From NCBI RefSeq assembly GCF_009697225.1, contig NZ_WIND01000001.1, forward strand, positions 186,001 through 250,000: a stretch of 64,000 nucleotides of DNA. Direction: 5' to 3'. Each line of letters begins with the position of its first letter. The first letter of the stretch is position 1. Shown piece by piece: positions 46,232 through 55,528 of the stretch. Position numbers and translations under genes: made by a program. Below the pieces are notes generated by a model. It was given only the letters and a program-made list of their open reading frames with translations, made no database searches and was not told the DNA's origin. This DNA comes from Halovulum marinum. Lineage in GTDB: Bacteria > Pseudomonadota > Alphaproteobacteria > Rhodobacterales > Rhodobacteraceae.

Positions 46232-46837
46232 ATGTACCCCGTCGGCCGCGCCCTTCTGGAACTCGCCCTGTCGCGTCGCCTGCCTCCGCTGGGGCTGGAC
46301 CGGCCGCATGTCTCGCACCATCGCTGCTGGCCGTGGGACCTGGACATGCTGGGCGAGCTGAACAACGGCCGCACGCTGACGCTGTTCGACCTCGGCCGGC
46401 TGCCACTGTTCCAGCGCAGCGGCATGTGGCACGCGGCGAAGCGGCAGGGCTGGACAATGACCATGGCCGGGGCCAGCGTGCGCTACCGCCGCAGGGTGCG
46501 GGCGTTCGACCGGCTGAGCATGGTCAGCGGCTTTGCCGGCCGCGACGCGCGGTTCTTCTACATCACGCAAAGCTTCTGGCGCGGCGACGAGGCGACGACC
46601 TCGGCGCTGTACCGCGCGGCGGTGACGGATGCGGCGGGCGTCGTGCCACCGGACCGGGTGCTGCAGGCGATGGGCCGGCCGGGCTGGAACCCGGCGCTGC
46701 CGCGCTGGATCGTCGACAGGACCGAGGCCGAGGCCGCGCCTGTTCATGCGCGCTTCTTTTCACCGGATGTGACGGCTGTCAAGAACAGGGATCGTCACAA
46801 ATTGTATGTTTACGAGTGCGGCCGCGAATGCAACTAA
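46232..46837 (+). CDS. Hotdog-fold thioesterase (THEM6-like)
   Basis: 201-aa protein with the hotdog signature HHRCWPWDLDMLGELNNGRTLTLFDLGR (about residues 29-56) and TMTMAGASVRYRRRVRAFDRL. The acidic and Asn residues of 4HBT-like enzymes are present. It is probably an acyl-CoA thioesterase with unknown substrate. The last 25 residues (after FFSP) fall in an AT-richer stretch and look unlike the rest. The gene ends 7 nt before a broken HTH gene. Confidence 0.8.
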   Translation: MYPVGRALLELALSRRLPPLGLDRPHVSHHRCWPWDLDMLGELNNGRTLTLFDLGRLPLFQRSGMWHAAKRQGWTMTMAGASVRYRRRVRAFDRLSMVSGFAGRDARFFYITQSFWRGDEATTSALYRAAVTDAAGVVPPDRVLQAMGRPGWNPALPRWIVDRTEAEAAPVHARFFSPDVTAVKNRDRHKLYVYECGRECN

Positions 46838-46844
46838 GAACGGC

Positions 46845-47118
46845 ATGATAGACAGGCCCGACTACAGCGATATCGCCTTGAGATTGCGTGCGCTTCGCGA
46901 GGCGCACAACATGCCGCTGGCGACGTGGGCAGAGGTGAACGGCTTCAACCGGACCCAATATCACAACTGGGGAAAGCGGCGTTCGCCGGATCTCGCTCGA
47001 CTGCGCCTACAGGCTGTGCGACCGGTACGGGGTCGACCTAGACTGGATATATCGCGGCAGGATGGACGGGTTGTCGGCTAGCGCACGGAAGCTGCTCTCA
47101 TCGGTCAGGCCGGCGTGA
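46845..47118 (+). pseudogene. Frameshifted XRE-type HTH regulator
   Basis: The first frame gives MIDRPDYSDIALRLRALREA and WAEVNGFNRTQYHNWGKRR, a helix-turn-helix start. From 46987 the likeness continues one base out of frame: RISLDCAYRLCDRYGVDLDW, IYRGRMDGLSASARKLL, ending at TGA 47116-47118. YGVDLDWIYRG is typical of phage/chromosomal Xre proteins. A one-base indel between 46980 and 46987 explains the break. A sequencing error cannot be excluded. In the first frame translation would end at 47081 with an unrelated tail. Confidence 0.75.
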
Positions 47119-47318
47119 GCGCCCCTGGCCGCCGGCGCCCGGCCCGGATCCGCGGCGGAATGCCGCGCTGGCCGCGCAATAGCCGAAACCGACTGCCCTC
47201 CGCGCGCGTTGGGCCGTATCAGGCGACGTTCCGCGCGTGCGCTGCGCTCCGCACCGCGCCCGCTTGCGCCCGAAGCGCCGCCGCCGCACTGTCGCGCCGA
47301 CCCTTGAGGAGACACCGA

Positions 47319-47813
47319 ATGCTCGTCCGCCCGATCCTGGCCCTGGCGCTCGCCCTGGCCCCCGTCTCGCTTCCCGCCGTGTCGCTGACCGCGGCGCACG
47401 CCCAGCCCGGCGGCTGCCCGCCGGGGCTGGCCAAGAAAAACCCCCCGTGCGTGCCCCCCGGGCAGGCCAAGAAGCGCGGCTATGTCGACCGCGACGATGA
47501 CCGGGTGCGCTATCGCGACCGGCACGACGACGACGACCGGCACGACGACAACGACCATCACGACGACGATAATGGTCATGACCGCTGGCTGACGCGCGGC
47601 GACCGGATCATCGGCCCGGACGGCCGGGTCTACACCGTCGGCGATCGGCTGCCCGGCGGCTACATCGTGCTCGACCGCGACGACTGGGACCGCTACGGCG
47701 ACCTGCCGCGGCTGCCCGAGGGTCACCGCTATGTGCGCATCGACAACGAGATCGTCGAGGTGATCGAAGCGACCAACACCATTGTCCGCTTCCTGCGCCT
47801 GCTGAGCAACTGA
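47319..47813 (+). CDS. Exported Asp/His-rich protein
   Basis: 164-aa protein with a signal peptide (MLVRPILALALALAPVSLPA... to AHA/QPG), a CPPGLAKKNPPCVPPGQAKK segment, and an Asp/His/Arg-rich tract (about residues 58-88). A compact C-terminal domain follows (DRIIGPDGRVYTVGDRLPGG, VRIDNEIVEVIEAT) resembling RcnB-like periplasmic proteins. The Asp/His tract could bind divalent metals. GAGGAGA precedes the ATG, and a strong terminator follows. Confidence 0.82.
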   Translation: MLVRPILALALALAPVSLPAVSLTAAHAQPGGCPPGLAKKNPPCVPPGQAKKRGYVDRDDDRVRYRDRHDDDDRHDDNDHHDDDNGHDRWLTRGDRIIGPDGRVYTVGDRLPGGYIVLDRDDWDRYGDLPRLPEGHRYVRIDNEIVEVIEATNTIVRFLRLLSN

Positions 47814-47847
47814 GCCGGCGCCCCTGGGCCGGACCCGGCGCCGTGAC

Positions 47848-47878
47848 GGAAAAGGGGCGATACCGCCCCTTTTCCTTT
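47848..47878 (+). terminator. Strong stem-loop terminator
   Basis: Perfect 12-bp stem GGAAAAGGGGCG/CGCCCCTTTTCC with ATAC loop and TTTCTT following. It can work on both strands. Confidence 0.92.
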
Positions 47879-47925
47879 CTTGCCGATGTGATAGGCCGGG
47901 CCCACGCATTTCCGCGGAGGCCGCG

Positions 47926-48864
47926 CTGACCGCCCCACCTGCATATTCTTCCGAACCCGCGCCGTTCGCCGACAACCTGCGCGGCGCGGCGCTGATGACC
48001 GCCTCGATGGCGGGCTTCGCGTTCAACGACGGCATGATGAAGATGGCGATGCAGACGCTGCCGCTGCTGCCGGCGATCCTGCTGCGCGGGCTGCTGATGT
48101 GCGCGCTGCTCGCCGCGATCTGCCTGGCCACCGGCGCGTTCCGGGCGCGGACGACGCGCCGCGACCGCCGCCTGATCGCGCAGCGCTCGGCGGCCGAGCT
48201 GGGCGGCACGCTGTGCTTCCTGACCGCGCTCAACAACATGCCGATCGCCAGCGCCACGGCGATCCTGCAGTCGCTGCCGCTGGCGGTGACGCTGGCCGCG
48301 GCGCTGTTCCTGGGCGAGCCGGTGGGCTGGCGGCGCGGGCTGGCGCTGGTGGTCGGCTTCGCCGGCGTGCTGCTGATCGTGCGTCCGGGCGCGGACAGCT
48401 TCGACCTCTACGCGCTGCTGGCGCTGGCGGCGGTCGGCTTCATGCTGGTGCGCGACCTGACGACGCGCGGCCTGTCGCCGGACCTGCCGTCGTCGCTGGT
48501 GTCGCTGGCGACGGCGGCGACGCTCAGCGTCGCGGCGGCGGTCGGCAGCCTGTTCGTCGACTGGCCGCCGGTCACCGCCGGCACGCTGGGCTGGATCGTC
48601 GCCGCGGCGCTGTTCCTGATCGTCGGCTACATGGCCGGCGTCGCCACCATGCGCGTCGGCGAGATCGGCTTCATCTCGCCGTTCCGCTATTCGATCCTGG
48701 TGTTCGCCGGGCTCACCGGCATCGCGCTGTTCGACGAGATCCCCGACGCGCTGTCGCTGGCCGGCGCGGCGCTGATCGTCGGCTCGGGGCTGTTCACCTT
48801 CTGGCGCGAGCAGCGCGTCGCCGCCCGCTTCCGCGCCGGCGCGCAGCCGCCGGCCCGAACGTGA
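47926..48864 (+). CDS. DMT/EamA family transporter, probable CTG start
   Basis: 312-aa, about ten-helix drug/metabolite transporter. The conserved N-terminal segment ADNLRGAALMTASMAGFAFND begins upstream of the first in-frame ATG (47995), so that ATG would delete part of helix 1. The only fitting start is CTG 47926, 5 nt after a GGAGG. EamA repeats are seen in LNNMPIASATAILQSLPLAV and MRVGEIGFISPFRYSILVFA. The pattern resembles S-adenosylmethionine or metabolite carriers, but the substrate is unknown. The stop overlaps the next gene by 4 nt. Confidence 0.85.
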   Translation: MTAPPAYSSEPAPFADNLRGAALMTASMAGFAFNDGMMKMAMQTLPLLPAILLRGLLMCALLAAICLATGAFRARTTRRDRRLIAQRSAAELGGTLCFLTALNNMPIASATAILQSLPLAVTLAAALFLGEPVGWRRGLALVVGFAGVLLIVRPGADSFDLYALLALAAVGFMLVRDLTTRGLSPDLPSSLVSLATAATLSVAAAVGSLFVDWPPVTAGTLGWIVAAALFLIVGYMAGVATMRVGEIGFISPFRYSILVFAGLTGIALFDEIPDALSLAGAALIVGSGLFTFWREQRVAARFRAGAQPPART

Positions 48865-50225
48865 CGACGCCCGCGCGCCCGGCGCCCCGGCAGGCGGCCG
48901 CGATGTCCCCGGCCCGCGCCTGGATGCTGTTCGACTGGGCCAACCAGCCGTTCTACACGCTGGTGATCACCTTCGTCTTCGGGCCCTATTTCGCCACGCA
49001 GTTCGCCCCCGACCCGGTGAGCGGCCAGGCGCTGTGGGCCGACATGCAGCTTTACGGCGCGCTGGCGGTGGCGGCGCTGGCGCCGCTGCTGGGCGCGATC
49101 GCCGACGAGGCCGGGCCGCGCAAGCCGTGGATCGGCGGCTTCTCGGCGGTGTTCGTGCTGGGCTGCGCCGGGCTGTGGCTGGCCGCGCCCGGCGCGCCGC
49201 TGTGGCCGGTGATGCTGGCCTTCGTGCTGGCCTTCGCCGCGTCCGAGTTCAGCCTGGTGTTCGTCAACGCCATGCTGCCCGACCTCGGGCCGCGGTCCGA
49301 GCTGGGCCGCATCTCGGGCTCGGGCTGGGCGCTGGGCTACGTCGGCGGCGTGGCGGCGCTGCTGCTGGTGCTGGCGCTGCTGGCGCCGGCGGGCGACGGG
49401 CCGACGACGCTGGCCGGGATCGCGCCGCTGTTCGGGCTGGACCCGGCGCTGGGCGAGCCGGCGCGCGCCACCGGGCCGCTGACCGCGCTGTGGTTCGCGA
49501 TCTTCGCGCTGCCGCTGTTCCGCCACTGCCCGGACGCGCCGCGCCGCAAGGGGCTGGCCCGCGCCGCCCGCGACGGCGCGCGCACGCTCGGCCGCACGCT
49601 GCGGGCGCTGCCCGGAACCGGCGGGCTGCTGCCCTACCTGATCGGCTCGATGATCTACCGCGACGGGCTGGCGGGGCTGTTCGCCTTCGGCGGCATCTAC
49701 GCCGCCGGGGTGCTGGGCTGGGGGATCACGCAGCTGGGGATCTTCGGCATCGTCGCGGCGGCGGTCGGCGCGCTGGGCGCCTGGCTGGGCGGGCGCGCCG
49801 ACCGCGCCTTCGGGCCGCGCCCGGTGATCGCCGCGGCGATCGTGCTGCTGATCGCGGTCTCGGTGGTGGCGCTGACCACCTCGCGGCAGTTGGTGCTGGG
49901 GGTGCCGGTGGCCGCCGGCAGCGGCCTGCCCGACCTGGTGTTCATGATCTGCGGCGGGCTGATGGGCGCCGGCGCCGGCGCGCTGCAGGCCGCCTCGCGC
50001 ACGCTGCTGGTGCACCTGGCCGAGGGCCGGCTGCCGATGACCGAGGCGTTCGGCCTCTATGCGCTGTCGGGCAAGGCGACCGCCTTCCTGGCGCCGCTGC
50101 TGATCGGCCTGGCGACGCAGATCAGCGGCGATCAGGCACTGGGCGTCAGCCCGGTAATCGCCCTCTTCGCGGCGGGGCTGGTTATGCTACACTGGGCAAA
50201 ACCCGCAAAAGAGGCACGAGCATGA
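48861..50225 (+). CDS. UMF1/Atg22-like MFS transporter
   Basis: 454-aa MFS protein with about twelve helices. AWMLFDWANQPFYTLVITFVFGPYF is the hallmark of the UMF1/Atg22-like group, and FVNAMLPDLGPRSELGRISGSGWALGYVGG follows. Members are often linked to amino-acid or metabolite efflux. The GTG start at 48861 overlaps the DMT stop (GTGA); ATG 48903 is a shorter alternative. Confidence 0.9.
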   Translation: MTTPARPAPRQAAAMSPARAWMLFDWANQPFYTLVITFVFGPYFATQFAPDPVSGQALWADMQLYGALAVAALAPLLGAIADEAGPRKPWIGGFSAVFVLGCAGLWLAAPGAPLWPVMLAFVLAFAASEFSLVFVNAMLPDLGPRSELGRISGSGWALGYVGGVAALLLVLALLAPAGDGPTTLAGIAPLFGLDPALGEPARATGPLTALWFAIFALPLFRHCPDAPRRKGLARAARDGARTLGRTLRALPGTGGLLPYLIGSMIYRDGLAGLFAFGGIYAAGVLGWGITQLGIFGIVAAAVGALGAWLGGRADRAFGPRPVIAAAIVLLIAVSVVALTTSRQLVLGVPVAAGSGLPDLVFMICGGLMGAGAGALQAASRTLLVHLAEGRLPMTEAFGLYALSGKATAFLAPLLIGLATQISGDQALGVSPVIALFAAGLVMLHWAKPAKEARA

Positions 50226-51073
50226 TCCGCACAGTCCTGGCCGCGCTGGCGTTGCTGACCGCCGCCGGCGCCGCCCCCGCGCAGACCCCCGCCAAGCAGC
50301 TGTTCGGCGCGATGCCGAACGCGTCCGAACACGCGTCGGCGGCCTTCGGCAGCTATTCCAGGGGCTGCCTGGCCGGCGCCGCGCAACTGCCCGAGACCGG
50401 GCCGACCTGGCAGGCGATGCGGCTGTCGCGCAACCGCAACTGGGGCCACCCGGACATCCTCGCCTTCATCCAGCGGCTGTCGATCGCGGCCAGCCGCGCC
50501 GGGTGGAACGGGCTTTACATCGGCGACATCAGCCAGCCGCGCGGCGGCCCGATGCTGACCGGGCACGCCAGTCACCAGGTGGGGCTGGACGTCGACATCT
50601 GGATGAAGCCGGCGATGGACCTGACGCTCGGCCGCACGGCGCGCGAAAGCCTGTCGTCGATCTCGGTGCGCAGCGCCGACCAGCGGCGCGTCAACGGCAA
50701 CTGGACGCCCGCGCATCACCGCATCCTGCGCGCCGCCGCCAGCGATCCGGCGGTGGCGCGGATCTTCGTCACCGCCCCGGTCAAGCTGCAGATGTGCGCC
50801 GACGAGACCGGCGACCGCGGCTACCTGCGCAAGATCCGACCGTGGTGGAGCCACCAGTACCACTTCCACGTCCGGCTGAACTGCCCGGACGGCGACGGCG
50901 CCTGCCGCGAGCAGGATCCGATCCCGCCCGGCGACGGCTGCGACGAGGCGATCTGGTGGGTCACCGACGCGCTGAAGCCGGCCAAGCCCGACCCGAACGC
51001 GCCGCCGCCCAAGCCCAGGCCCGAGCTGACGCTGGCCGACCTGCCGCAGCAATGCGCCGCCGTCCTGCGTTGA
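50222..51073 (+). CDS. mepA: Penicillin-insensitive murein endopeptidase MepA
   Basis: 283-aa periplasmic LAS-family metallopeptidase that cleaves D-Ala-mDAP cross-links. It has a signal peptide (MIRTVLAALALLTAAGAAPA/Q) and zinc ligands in TGHASHQVGLDVDIW (His and Asp, about residues 119-128) and WWSHQYHFHVRL (about 214-220). It contains the family's several Cys, plus a Pro-rich C-terminal tail. The ATGA overlap with the transporter stop gives the start. Confidence 0.94.
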   Translation: MIRTVLAALALLTAAGAAPAQTPAKQLFGAMPNASEHASAAFGSYSRGCLAGAAQLPETGPTWQAMRLSRNRNWGHPDILAFIQRLSIAASRAGWNGLYIGDISQPRGGPMLTGHASHQVGLDVDIWMKPAMDLTLGRTARESLSSISVRSADQRRVNGNWTPAHHRILRAAASDPAVARIFVTAPVKLQMCADETGDRGYLRKIRPWWSHQYHFHVRLNCPDGDGACREQDPIPPGDGCDEAIWWVTDALKPAKPDPNAPPPKPRPELTLADLPQQCAAVLR

Positions 51074-52023
51074 TCGCCGCGTTCGCCACCCTGCTGCTGG
51101 GCGGGCTGGGGCTGTGGGGCGAGGCCGCCACCGCCGAGGGCCCGCGCCTGGTCGAGGAGGCCGCCGTCACCTGGCGCGACCCGGCGGCGGGCTTCGGCTC
51201 GTGGTCGGGGATCGTGCTCGACGCCGACGGCGGCGGGCTGATCGCGGTCTCGGACAAGGGCAACTGGGGCCGCGCCACGCTCGAGCGCGCGCCCGGCGGC
51301 ACGCTGACCGGCGTGCGTCTCGACGCGATCGGCCCGCTGCTCGACTCGCGCGGCCAGCCGGTGCGGCGCTTTGACGTCGACGCCGAGGGGCTGACGATCG
51401 GCGGCGACGGCCGGATCTACATCTCCTACGAGGCCAACCACCGCGTCGTCGTGCACGAGCGCATCGACGGGCCCGCGACGCTGCTGCCGCGCCCGGCCGA
51501 GTTCCGCGCGCTGCAGAACAACTCCGGGCTCGAGGCGCTGTTCACCGGCCCCGACGGGCGGGTGCACGCGATCCCGGAACGCTCCGGCGCGCTGGCGCGC
51601 CCGTACCCGGTGTTCCGGCTGGACGGCGAAGGCTGGTCGGTGCCGTTCAGCATCCCGCGCAGCGCGCCGCACCTGGTCACCGGCGCCGACCTCGGCCCCG
51701 ACGGGCGGCTCTACCTGCTGGAGCGGGACTTCTCGGGGCTGCTGGGCTTTTCCACCCGCGTGCGCCGGTTCGAGCTGACGCCGGACGGGCTGAGCGGCGG
51801 CGAGGTGCTGCTGGACAGCCGCACCGGGCGCTTCGACAACCTCGAGGGCATCGACGTCTGGCGCGATGCGCAGGGCCGGATCCGCGCGACGATGATCTCG
51901 GACGACAACGGCAGCTTCTTCCAGGTCACGCAGATCGTCGAGTTCCTGCTCGAGGGCGACAGCGACGCGCCCGGGCCGCGGTCGACCTCGGCGCCGCGCC
52001 CGCGGCCGCGCCCGGACGGCTGA
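51052..52023 (+). CDS. Esterase-like phytase-family protein
   Basis: 323-aa exported protein with a signal peptide (MRRRPALIAAFATLLLGGLG... to ATA/EG) and a beta-propeller-like esterase/phytase domain: FGSWSGIVLDADGGGLIAVSD, DVDAEGLTIGGDGRIYISYE, NNSGLEALF and FDNLEGIDVWRDAQG. The repeated E-G/L acidic loops are typical metal-binding sites. The enzyme activity is unproven for the family. The start overlaps mepA by 22 nt in another frame. Confidence 0.85.
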   Translation: MRRRPALIAAFATLLLGGLGLWGEAATAEGPRLVEEAAVTWRDPAAGFGSWSGIVLDADGGGLIAVSDKGNWGRATLERAPGGTLTGVRLDAIGPLLDSRGQPVRRFDVDAEGLTIGGDGRIYISYEANHRVVVHERIDGPATLLPRPAEFRALQNNSGLEALFTGPDGRVHAIPERSGALARPYPVFRLDGEGWSVPFSIPRSAPHLVTGADLGPDGRLYLLERDFSGLLGFSTRVRRFELTPDGLSGGEVLLDSRTGRFDNLEGIDVWRDAQGRIRATMISDDNGSFFQVTQIVEFLLEGDSDAPGPRSTSAPRPRPRPDG

Positions 52024-52044
52024 GCCGGCGGCGCGCGGGCGCCC

Positions 52045-52860
52045 TCAGCCCTTCCAGTCGCGGACGATCTCGAACGCCTCCTCGGCGGTCTCGACATAGC
52101 GGAACAGGTCCAGGTCGCGCGGGCCGATGGTGCCGGCCTCGGCCAGCGCCTCCCAGTTCAGGATCTTGTCCCAGAACTCCTTGCCGAACAGCAGGATCGG
52201 CAGCGGCGCCATGCGCCCGGTCTGCACCAGGGTCAGTGTCTCGAACAGCTCGTCCAGCGTGCCGAAGCCGCCGGGGAACACGGTGATCGCCTTGGCCCGC
52301 ATCAGGAAATGCATCTTGCGGATCGCGAAATAGTGGAAGTTGAAGCAGAACTCCGGCGTCGCGTACAGGTTCGGCGCCTGTTCGTGCGGCAGCACGATGT
52401 TCAGGCTGATCGACTTGCCCCCGGCCTCGTCGGCGCCGATGCAGCCGGCCTCCATCACGCCCGGGCCGCCGCCGGTGATGATGACGTTCTCGTGGCCGCC
52501 GCCGCGCACGCTCTCCTCGGTGCAGAGCCGCGCGAACTCCTTCGCCTGGTCGAAATACTTCGCCAGCCCGGCCAGCGTCTCGGTGCGGGCGCCGTCGGCG
52601 TCCGCGGGCGCCGGGATGCGGGCGCCGCCGAACATCACGATGGTCGAGCGGATGCCGGCCTCGACCAGCGCCATCTCGGGTTTCAGTAGCTCCAGCTGCA
52701 GGCGCACGGGGCGCAGCTCGTCGCGCAGCAGGAAGTCCTGGTCGGCAAAGGCCAGCCGGTAGGACGGCGACTGCGTCTGCGGCGTCTGCGGCACGGTGGC
52801 GGCGGTCGACTTGTCCCGCTCGGCGTCGGGAAAACGCCGGTGCGACAGGCTTTCTGACAT
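52045..52860 (-). CDS. LOG family (TIGR00730-type) Rossmann protein
   Basis: 271-aa LOG-family protein. [21 protein letters not shown] (about residues 130-150) and [15 protein letters not shown] (about 198-212) are the two nucleotide-monophosphate phosphoribohydrolase motifs. It is the larger type with an N-terminal extension ([19 protein letters not shown]). It probably cleaves purine or cytokinin-like nucleotide 5'-monophosphates. Divergent from dapD. Confidence 0.9.
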   Translation of the reverse strand: MSESLSHRRFPDAERDKSTAATVPQTPQTQSPSYRLAFADQDFLLRDELRPVRLQLELLKPEMALVEAGIRSTIVMFGGARIPAPADADGARTETLAGLAKYFDQAKEFARLCTEESVRGGGHENVIITGGGPGVMEAGCIGADEAGGKSISLNIVLPHEQAPNLYATPEFCFNFHYFAIRKMHFLMRAKAITVFPGGFGTLDELFETLTLVQTGRMAPLPILLFGKEFWDKILNWEALAEAGTIGPRDLDLFRYVETAEEAFEIVRDWKG

Positions 52861-52883
52861 GCGAACCCTCCTCTGGCAGACAA

Positions 52884-52912
52884 TTGCGCCCGCGTCCCCA
52901 CCGGCTTATAGC
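52884..52912 (+). promoter_or_regulatory. Candidate sigma-70 promoter of dapD
   Basis: TTGCGC (52884-52889), 17-bp spacer, TATAGC (52907-52912); the same -10 hexamer as the rpmI promoter. The start codon is about 30 nt past the predicted transcript start. Confidence 0.6.
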
Positions 52913-52949
52913 CTGTGCTCGACTTTCACCAGCCCAACCGAGGATGCCC

Positions 52950-53777
<828 letters not shown>

Positions 53778-53947
53778 CCGCGCAGACCGGCCCGGCCCGC
53801 GCCTGACCGCAGTTCGCGGCGAGGCTCGATGCGCCGGGGCCGGTTTGCGTCGATCTGCCCGCGGACGGGAACAAATTCCGCCTCCCGCGACTGAGTCCGC
53901 GACGGGCGGCGCCGCCGCGCCGTCCCGCAACGCACAGGAGGACACCA

Positions 53948-54205
53948 ATGTCGGGTATCGGTTGGATCGGGGCGATCATCATCGGCGGGCTCGCCGGCTG
54001 GGTTGCCGAGAAGGTGATGAACGCCGACCACGGGCTGCTGACCAACATCCTGCTCGGGATCGCCGGCGCGCTGGTGCTGAACGCCATCCTCGGCCTGCTG
54101 CTGGGCGGCACGCTGGGCGGCTGGATCGGCCAGTTCATCGTCGCCCTGGTCGGGGCCATCCTGCTGATCTGGGGCTGGCGCATGCTGCGCGCCCGCAGCA
54201 GCTGA
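53948..54205 (+). CDS. GlsB/YeaQ/YmgE family stress membrane protein
   Basis: 85-aa protein with three hydrophobic helices: GWIGAIIIGGLAGWVAEKVM, TNILLGIAGALVLNAILGLLLGG and FIVALVGAILLIWGWRM. The Gly-rich pattern is that of transglycosylase-associated (GlsB/YeaQ) proteins induced by envelope or acid stress. AGGAGGA precedes the ATG by 6 nt. Confidence 0.92.
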   Translation: MSGIGWIGAIIIGGLAGWVAEKVMNADHGLLTNILLGIAGALVLNAILGLLLGGTLGGWIGQFIVALVGAILLIWGWRMLRARSS

Positions 54206-54269
54206 CGGCGGCGCGCCGCCGCGCGCAAACCGCTTGCTCCCGGCGTCCGCCTCTGGCAACGGGGGGCGC

Positions 54270-54707
54270 ATGAAACAAGCGAAGAAACCGCAGCAGGTCT
54301 ATACCCTGCTGGTCCAGGTCGGGCGCAGGCCCGGCGACGGCCTGCCCGACGACTGCGCCGGCGCCGGACTGCTTTGCTACGCCTCCGGCGTGGACGAGGA
54401 CGAGGCCGTGCGCGAGACCGTCGCCATCCTGCGGCAGGCCGATCTCGCGCCGCTCGACGTGACCGGCTACGGCACCCTCGCCGAGCGCCTGGCCGAAGGC
54501 CATGAAATCGACGACGAGGAGCGCGCGCTGATGCAGCGCGCGCACGACGAGAACAGCGTGATCGTCGCGCAGATGACCCCGTTCGGCCCCGAGGAGGGGC
54601 TGGCGGGCGATCTCGAACCCGGTCCCGCGCCGGATCGGAAGCCGCACAAGACCCCGCACAAGACCCCGGACGCGCACGCCGCGCCGCGCCGCGGCCGCCG
54701 GCACTGA
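54270..54707 (+). CDS. Hypothetical protein with repeated HKTP tail
   Basis: 145-aa soluble protein. QQVYTLLVQVGRRPGDGLPD and ASGVDEDEAVRETVAILRQADLAPLDVTGYGTL suggest a small ferredoxin-like alpha/beta domain of about 100 residues, followed by a charged linker and a basic tail with KPHKTPHKTPDAH. A GGGGGG ribosome site is 3 nt from the ATG. The family is not recognised. Confidence 0.72.
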   Translation: MKQAKKPQQVYTLLVQVGRRPGDGLPDDCAGAGLLCYASGVDEDEAVRETVAILRQADLAPLDVTGYGTLAERLAEGHEIDDEERALMQRAHDENSVIVAQMTPFGPEEGLAGDLEPGPAPDRKPHKTPHKTPDAHAAPRRGRRH

Positions 54708-54934
54708 ACGACCGGCGACGGCCGCGCCAGCACGCCGGCTCTCCGCCCCCGGCCCGACACGCGCGCCCCGGGCGCCCGCGGCGCCCCCGGCCGAAGGGGG
54801 CTCGATGCCCCCGCCCGGCCGGCGCCCCCCCGGTGCCGGCCGGTCTCTCCCTGTCCGCCCCCGCCCTTGACGCGCCCGGCGCCAGCGGCGAAAACCGCCC
54901 GGTGCCCGCCGGCGCGGGCTCTGGGAGGACGCGC

Positions 54935-55528
54935 ATGAGCCAGGCCCTGCTGGTGATCGACGTGCAGAACGACTTCTGCCCCGGCGGCGCGCTGGCGGTC
55001 GCGGACGGCGATGCCGTCGTGCCGGCGGTGAACGCGATGATGGACCGGTTCGAGACCGTGCTCTACACCCAGGACTGGCACCCGGCCGACCATCTCAGCT
55101 TTGCCGACAACCATCCCGGCGCCGCGCCGTTCTCGACCACCGACATGCCGTACGGACCGCAGGTGCTGTGGCCGGCGCATTGCGTGCAGGGCACCGGGGG
55201 CGCGGCATTCCACCCCGACCTGCGGCTGAACGGCGACCTGATCCTGCGCAAGGGCTTCCGCGCCGGGATCGACAGCTATTCCGCCTTCCACGAGAACGAC
55301 CGCACCACCCCCACCGGCCTCGCCGGCTACCTGCGCGAGCGCGGCATCACCGAACTGACCCTCGCCGGCCTCGCCACCGACTTCTGCGTCGCCTGGTCCG
55401 CGCTCGACGCGGTGCAATGCGGCTTCCGCGCCAGCGTGGCGCTGGACGCCTGCCGCGCGATCGACCTCGACGGCTCGCTCGACGCGGCGCTGGCCCGGCT
55501 GCGCGACGCCGGGGTGACGCTGGCATGA
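54935..55528 (+). CDS. pncA: Nicotinamidase PncA
   Basis: 197-aa isochorismatase-fold hydrolase that converts nicotinamide to nicotinate. The catalytic Asp is in LLVIDVQNDFCPGGALAV, metal ligands in TQDWHPADHLSF, the Lys in LRKGF and the nucleophile Cys in LATDFCVAWSALDAV (about residue 154). The ATG follows GGGAGGA. The 4-nt ATGA overlap with pncB links both steps of NAD salvage. Confidence 0.95.
   Translation: MSQALLVIDVQNDFCPGGALAVADGDAVVPAVNAMMDRFETVLYTQDWHPADHLSFADNHPGAAPFSTTDMPYGPQVLWPAHCVQGTGGAAFHPDLRLNGDLILRKGFRAGIDSYSAFHENDRTTPTGLAGYLRERGITELTLAGLATDFCVAWSALDAVQCGFRASVALDACRAIDLDGSLDAALARLRDAGVTLA

Noticed and set aside
46980-46990. Programmed frameshift in the HTH gene
   Set aside because: No slippery heptamer or downstream structure is obvious; a plain indel is simpler.
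47115-47318. Upstream extension of the Asp/His-rich gene
   Set aside because: The signal peptide and ribosome site fix the start at 47319; the earlier region is partly the end of the frameshifted HTH gene.
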